This document shows, in pieces, positions 61,334-64,000 of a DNA stretch of 64,000 nucleotides. Made by a program: the position numbers and the translations under genes. How positions within the stretch are numbered: the stretch's first letter is position 1; each line of letters starts with the position of its first letter. A model generated the notes under the pieces. The model did not search any database, was not told the DNA's origin, and was given only the letters and a program-made list of their open reading frames with translations. Location: the NCBI GenBank assembly GCA_023439545.1, contig JAEXNT010000058.1, positions 11,413-75,412 of the forward strand. Direction: 5' to 3'. The DNA comes from Bacillota bacterium. Lineage in GTDB: Bacteria > Bacillota > Clostridia > Acetivibrionales > DTU013.

Positions 61334-61837
61334 CTACATAAGCGTACATAGTACGATGATCTTAAAAGGTGCAGTTTGTGCAGGAATGCTCATTGTAACT
61401 GTTCCGTATATCACTGCCAGATTCTTGTTTGCCGGGTTTCCTGTAAAAACCTGCCCGTTTTCCTGAATTATTTGAGTAAAGGGACCAATATTTAGTCTTA
61501 GCGTGCCATCACTGCTGACCAGCTGACTGTTGAAAAAATCCACCTTGACGTTCTGATTTTGTATGATCCTTGCCATTACAATAGCTTGATATTGCGGAGG
61601 GTAGATCAATGGAACAGGAGCGTTCGCATTGTAAAATCCGGTTACGGGATCTCCGGGATTGATCATTACATGATCTATAAAATAGGTGGTCGGCATTATT
61701 ACAAAGTTTACCACGCTTCCATCCGAACTCTGTACCGACATCAGCTTATAACACCCGGTAGGTGCTCCGGCCCCCGTCGAGAATTCACTTATAGCGGTAA
61801 CAACACCTGAAAAAGACCCAAAGGCTGCCATTCCCAT
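61334..61837 (-). CDS. Conserved hypothetical protein
   Basis: 167 residues, GGAG before the ATG. It begins GSFSGVVTAISEFS and contains VDFFNSQLVSSDGTLRLNIGP and NLAVIYGTVT. The alternating hydrophobic pattern suggests a beta-rich fold, perhaps OB-like. No signal peptide or membrane helix. I know similar unnamed proteins in clostridia. Function unknown. Confidence 0.65.
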   Translation of the reverse strand: MGMAAFGSFSGVVTAISEFSTGAGAPTGCYKLMSVQSSDGSVVNFVIMPTTYFIDHVMINPGDPVTGFYNANAPVPLIYPPQYQAIVMARIIQNQNVKVDFFNSQLVSSDGTLRLNIGPFTQIIQENGQVFTGNPANKNLAVIYGTVTMSIPAQTAPFKIIVLCTLM

Positions 61838-62011
61838 TACTCCAATATGTTTTGTTCATAATATAACATATGCAGCACCGGTGCATTATGTTATCACGCA
61901 TCGTACTAAGCTATATCGGTCCCGGGTATTTTTTTTGCTTCCATGGACATATTAAATAAATCGGGATATTAATTACAGTATTTGAGCGGTGAAAGAAAGG
62001 GCAACGGTAAA

Positions 62012-62134
62012 ATGGGAAAGAACAAAAACAGAGGCGTGAATTCGGATCCTGCGAAGGAAAAAACACAGGAGCTCGAGCAGACGACAAGGATATCGAAGGG
62101 TTATCATAAAAACAATCCGACTAAATCCAAATAG
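62012..62134 (+). CDS. Small basic protein, 40 residues
   Basis: ATG at 62012 with AAAGG about 11 bases upstream; the product MGKNKNRGVNSDPAKEKTQE continues to a basic end and stops directly at a terminator. It is hydrophilic, with Lys, Asn and Glu, as in minor small acid-soluble spore proteins, but no family is certain. The promoter would lie in the AT-rich stretch near 61930-61990. Confidence 0.5.
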   Translation: MGKNKNRGVNSDPAKEKTQELEQTTRISKGYHKNNPTKSK

Positions 62135-62158
62135 GCCTGAAGAGGCTTATTTTTTTTG
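62130..62158 (+). terminator. Terminator of the 40-residue gene
   Basis: AATAGGCCT and AGGCTTATT pair around GAAG and are followed by a T run. The stop codon lies in the left arm. Confidence 0.88.
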
Positions 62159-62222
62159 AAGATGAAGAAAAAGTCGTTCAGGATACGTATATATAAGTAA
62201 AAAATTGTCGGAGGTTTATGAT

Positions 62223-62543
62223 ATGATAGTTACAACAACACCATCGGTTGAAGGAAAAAGGATTAAGGAATACAGGGGTATCATTTTCGGAGAAGTAGTA
62301 TCGGGCGTTGACTTCATAAAGGATTTTGCCGCAGGACTTACCAATTTTTTCGGAGGCAGGTCGGGTTCCTATGAGGGCGAATTGGTGGAGGCCAGGGACA
62401 ACGCTGTTATGGAAATGGTCAGACGGGCTGAACAGCTCGGTGCGAACGCCGTCGTCGGAGTGGACATGGATTACGAGGTGCTTGGACAGGGCGGGAACAT
62501 GCTGATGGTAACTGCTTCAGGAACGGCTGTAGTGTTGGAATAA
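62223..62543 (+). CDS. YbjQ/UPF0145 family protein
   Basis: 106 residues from the ATG at 62223 (GGAGGTTT upstream). MIVTTTPSVEG at the start, GEVVSGVDFIKD, ARDNAVMEMVRRAEQLGANAVVGVDMDYE and a VTASGTAV end are the standard pattern of this dodecin-like pentameric family. The role is unknown; heavy-metal or ligand binding has been suggested. It is 19 bases before the PAP2 phosphatase gene and probably co-transcribed. Confidence 0.9.
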   Translation: MIVTTTPSVEGKRIKEYRGIIFGEVVSGVDFIKDFAAGLTNFFGGRSGSYEGELVEARDNAVMEMVRRAEQLGANAVVGVDMDYEVLGQGGNMLMVTASGTAVVLE

Positions 62544-62562
62544 CATAATACGAAGGAACAGC

Positions 62563-63165
62563 ATGCACCTTTGGTTTATTGCAGTCACAACGATATGGGA
62601 TTCATTCAAAGCTTTTGACGACGCCGTGTACAAGTTTGTCGCGGGGTTTATGTCCGAGGGCTTGACGGGCTTTATGAAGCTTATGACTTTTATTGGTTCG
62701 GGATGGTCAATTACAGCGCTCGCTGCCGCCATCCCGTTTTTTGTCTTCATTTTCAAAAAGAAAAAATACTATAGGACCGCTCTTTTGATACCTCTGAATA
62801 TAGCCGTCGGCTCACTGTTGAACGAGATCCTCAAACAGTTGTTTCACAGGGCGCGCCCGGATATTCTAAGGCTTGTCGAAGTTACCGATTACAGCTTTCC
62901 AAGCGGCCACTCGATGAACTCCATGATATTTTACGGTTTTCTTGTCTATCTTATGCTGAAATACCTGCAGCCCCGGTTTAAATACCCCGCTGTATTTATC
63001 TTTAGCTTGCTTATATTACTTATAGGCACAAGCAGGGTCTACCTTGGCGTACATTATGCAAGCGACGTCGTTGCCGGCTTTATTATCGGACTGGCATGGC
63101 TGGCTTTCTATATACATATCTCAGGGAAGTATATAATGAAAACGGGTAATGATCCAAAAAAATGA
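62563..63165 (+). CDS. PAP2-family membrane phosphatase
   Basis: 200 residues with five to six membrane helices. All three phosphatidate phosphatase motifs are present: KQLFHRARP (residues 90-98), PSGH near residue 113, and SRVYLGVHYASDV near residue 158. It probably removes phosphate from undecaprenyl pyrophosphate or a phosphatidyl lipid at the outer membrane face. GAAGGA precedes the ATG. The LysR gene begins 24 bases on. Confidence 0.92.
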   Translation: MHLWFIAVTTIWDSFKAFDDAVYKFVAGFMSEGLTGFMKLMTFIGSGWSITALAAAIPFFVFIFKKKKYYRTALLIPLNIAVGSLLNEILKQLFHRARPDILRLVEVTDYSFPSGHSMNSMIFYGFLVYLMLKYLQPRFKYPAVFIFSLLILLIGTSRVYLGVHYASDVVAGFIIGLAWLAFYIHISGKYIMKTGNDPKK

Positions 63166-63189
63166 GCTGGGTTCAGGGAGAATAAAATA

Positions 63190-63882
63190 ATGATCAACCT
63201 CGAGTATTATCGCGTCTTTTATTATGTTTCCAAGCTCGGCAGCATTACTATGGCGGCAGAGGAGCTTTTCATATCGCAACCGGCGGTAAGTCAGGCTGTC
63301 AGGCGCCTTGAGGATACGCTCGGCGGCAGCCTGTTTGTGAGGACTCCCAAGGGCGTAAGGCTCACTCCGGAGGGAGAGGTGCTATATTCGTATGTTTCGC
63401 GCGGATATGAGTACCTGGTGCAGGCCGAGAGCAAATACAGGGAGCTGTTGAACCTCGAGGACGGAGAGGTCAGGATAGGGGCGAGCGACATGACGCTTCA
63501 ATTTTATCTGCTGCCGCATCTTGAACGCTTCCATAAGGTATATCCGAAAATAAGGATACAGGTCACAAACGCTTCGACGCCGGATACGCTGGAGCATCTG
63601 CGCAGCGGGCGGATAGACTTCGGAGCTGTAAGCTCGCCCGTAAACGCTGAAAAAGGGCTCAAACTTATTCCTGTATGCGGAATCCGGGATATTTTCGCGG
63701 CAAACGACAGGTTTGCGGAGCTGAAGGACAGGATTGTGGAACCGTCGGAGCTTTTGAAGCATCCGCTTATATGCCTGGAACGCAATACGAGCACAAGAAG
63801 GCATGTTGATGCGCATTTCAGCGGCCTCGGAATATCGCTCGGCGTCGAATTCGAACTCGCGACGAGCGAGCTCATTGTATAA
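63190..63882 (+). pseudogene. LysR family regulator, cut off at the 3' end
   Basis: 230 codons; full LysR proteins have about 290-300. The N-terminal winged helix (YYRVFYYVSKLGSITMAAEELFISQPAVSQAVRRLE) and the effector domain from residue 92 are normal up to ELATSELIV, where the second lobe of the effector domain should continue. The stop follows at once, together with a palindrome and other insertion-like sequence. The DNA-binding part is intact, but the effector domain would not fold fully. Very probably disrupted by the element that starts here. Confidence 0.8.
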
Positions 63883-64000
63883 CAACGTAAACCACTTGCT
63901 AAGCAAGTGGAAGAAAAAAGGCTTATGCCGTTGAATATAAAAAAACTCCTATGTTAGGATAATTGCAGGTCTAGCCAACCGCAAATAAACAACATAGGAG
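63879..64000. mobile_element. Probable end of an insertion element, truncated by window edge
   Basis: Right after the LysR break comes a perfect palindrome CCACTTGCTAAGCAAGTGG (63892-63910), a subterminal hairpin of the kind seen in IS200/IS605-type elements. Then CTCCTATGTT (63946-63955) is matched exactly by AACATAGGAG at 63991-64000. No transposase is within the window. The assignment rests on position and hairpins only. Confidence 0.5.

Overview
The window looks like a chromosomal segment of an anaerobic, endospore-forming member of the Clostridia (Bacillota). The evidence is moderate GC content, AGGAGG-type ribosome sites with many TTG and GTG starts, two T-box leaders, spore-type genes (a SplB-like protein, YtvI, a YhcN/YlaJ lipoprotein, repeat-rich coat-like proteins), an anaerobic sulfatase maturase and a membrane pyrophosphatase. 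I see no rRNA, tRNA, CRISPR array or phage module. The sequence enters inside a chemoreceptor gene and leaves at what looks like the tip of an insertion element that has cut off a LysR gene.

Layout. 0-9.5 kb: chemoreceptor end, SplB-like radical SAM protein, Amj flippase, uracil-type permease with a switch-like leader, H+-pyrophosphatase, MATE remnant, YtvI and a Nudix hydrolase. 9.6-14.6 kb: a Trp T-box and trpBADCF, without trpE/G. 14.6-21.7 kb: diguanylate cyclase, hypothetical proteins, a papain-like amidase, an MFS exporter, two decayed fragments and a B12/radical SAM protein. 21.8-25.4 kb: a second T-box in front of a TIM-barrel/acyl-CoA synthetase fusion, then a TetR regulator. 25.6-28.8 kb: a Ca2+-type P-ATPase and small proteins.

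29.0-41.7 kb is the most interesting part. A LacI regulator diverges from one apparent operon: binding-protein lipoprotein, two permeases, two ATPases, a cytoplasmic Cys-type sulfatase, a zinc dehydrogenase resembling erythritol/L-threitol dehydrogenase, an RpiB-like isomerase with altered active-site residues, separate DhaK and DhaL kinase subunits, and the sulfatase maturase. Together they suggest import of an intact sulfate ester, desulfation inside the cell, oxidation of the freed polyol to a ketose, phosphorylation, and isomerisation to an aldose phosphate. A sulfated C4 polyol is my best guess at the substrate.

41.8-49.9 kb: a NiCo-type riboswitch with a cation-diffusion transporter, arginine decarboxylase, a YhcN-type lipoprotein, MntP, and an ABC-2 exporter behind an unidentified structured RNA. 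50-54.7 kb: a BspA-type repeat protein, a LysM protein, and the carboxynorspermidine synthase/decarboxylase pair behind an SD-masking hairpin and a seven-residue leader ORF. With arginine decarboxylase these point to polyamine synthesis by the carboxy-aminopropyl route. 54.8-64 kb: a CxxC/HEQEH protein, a DbpA-type helicase, a lytic-transglycosylase-like protein, a coat-like protein, an ECF sigma factor with a putative anti-sigma and a membrane-anchored partner, small conserved proteins, a PAP2 phosphatase and the truncated LysR.
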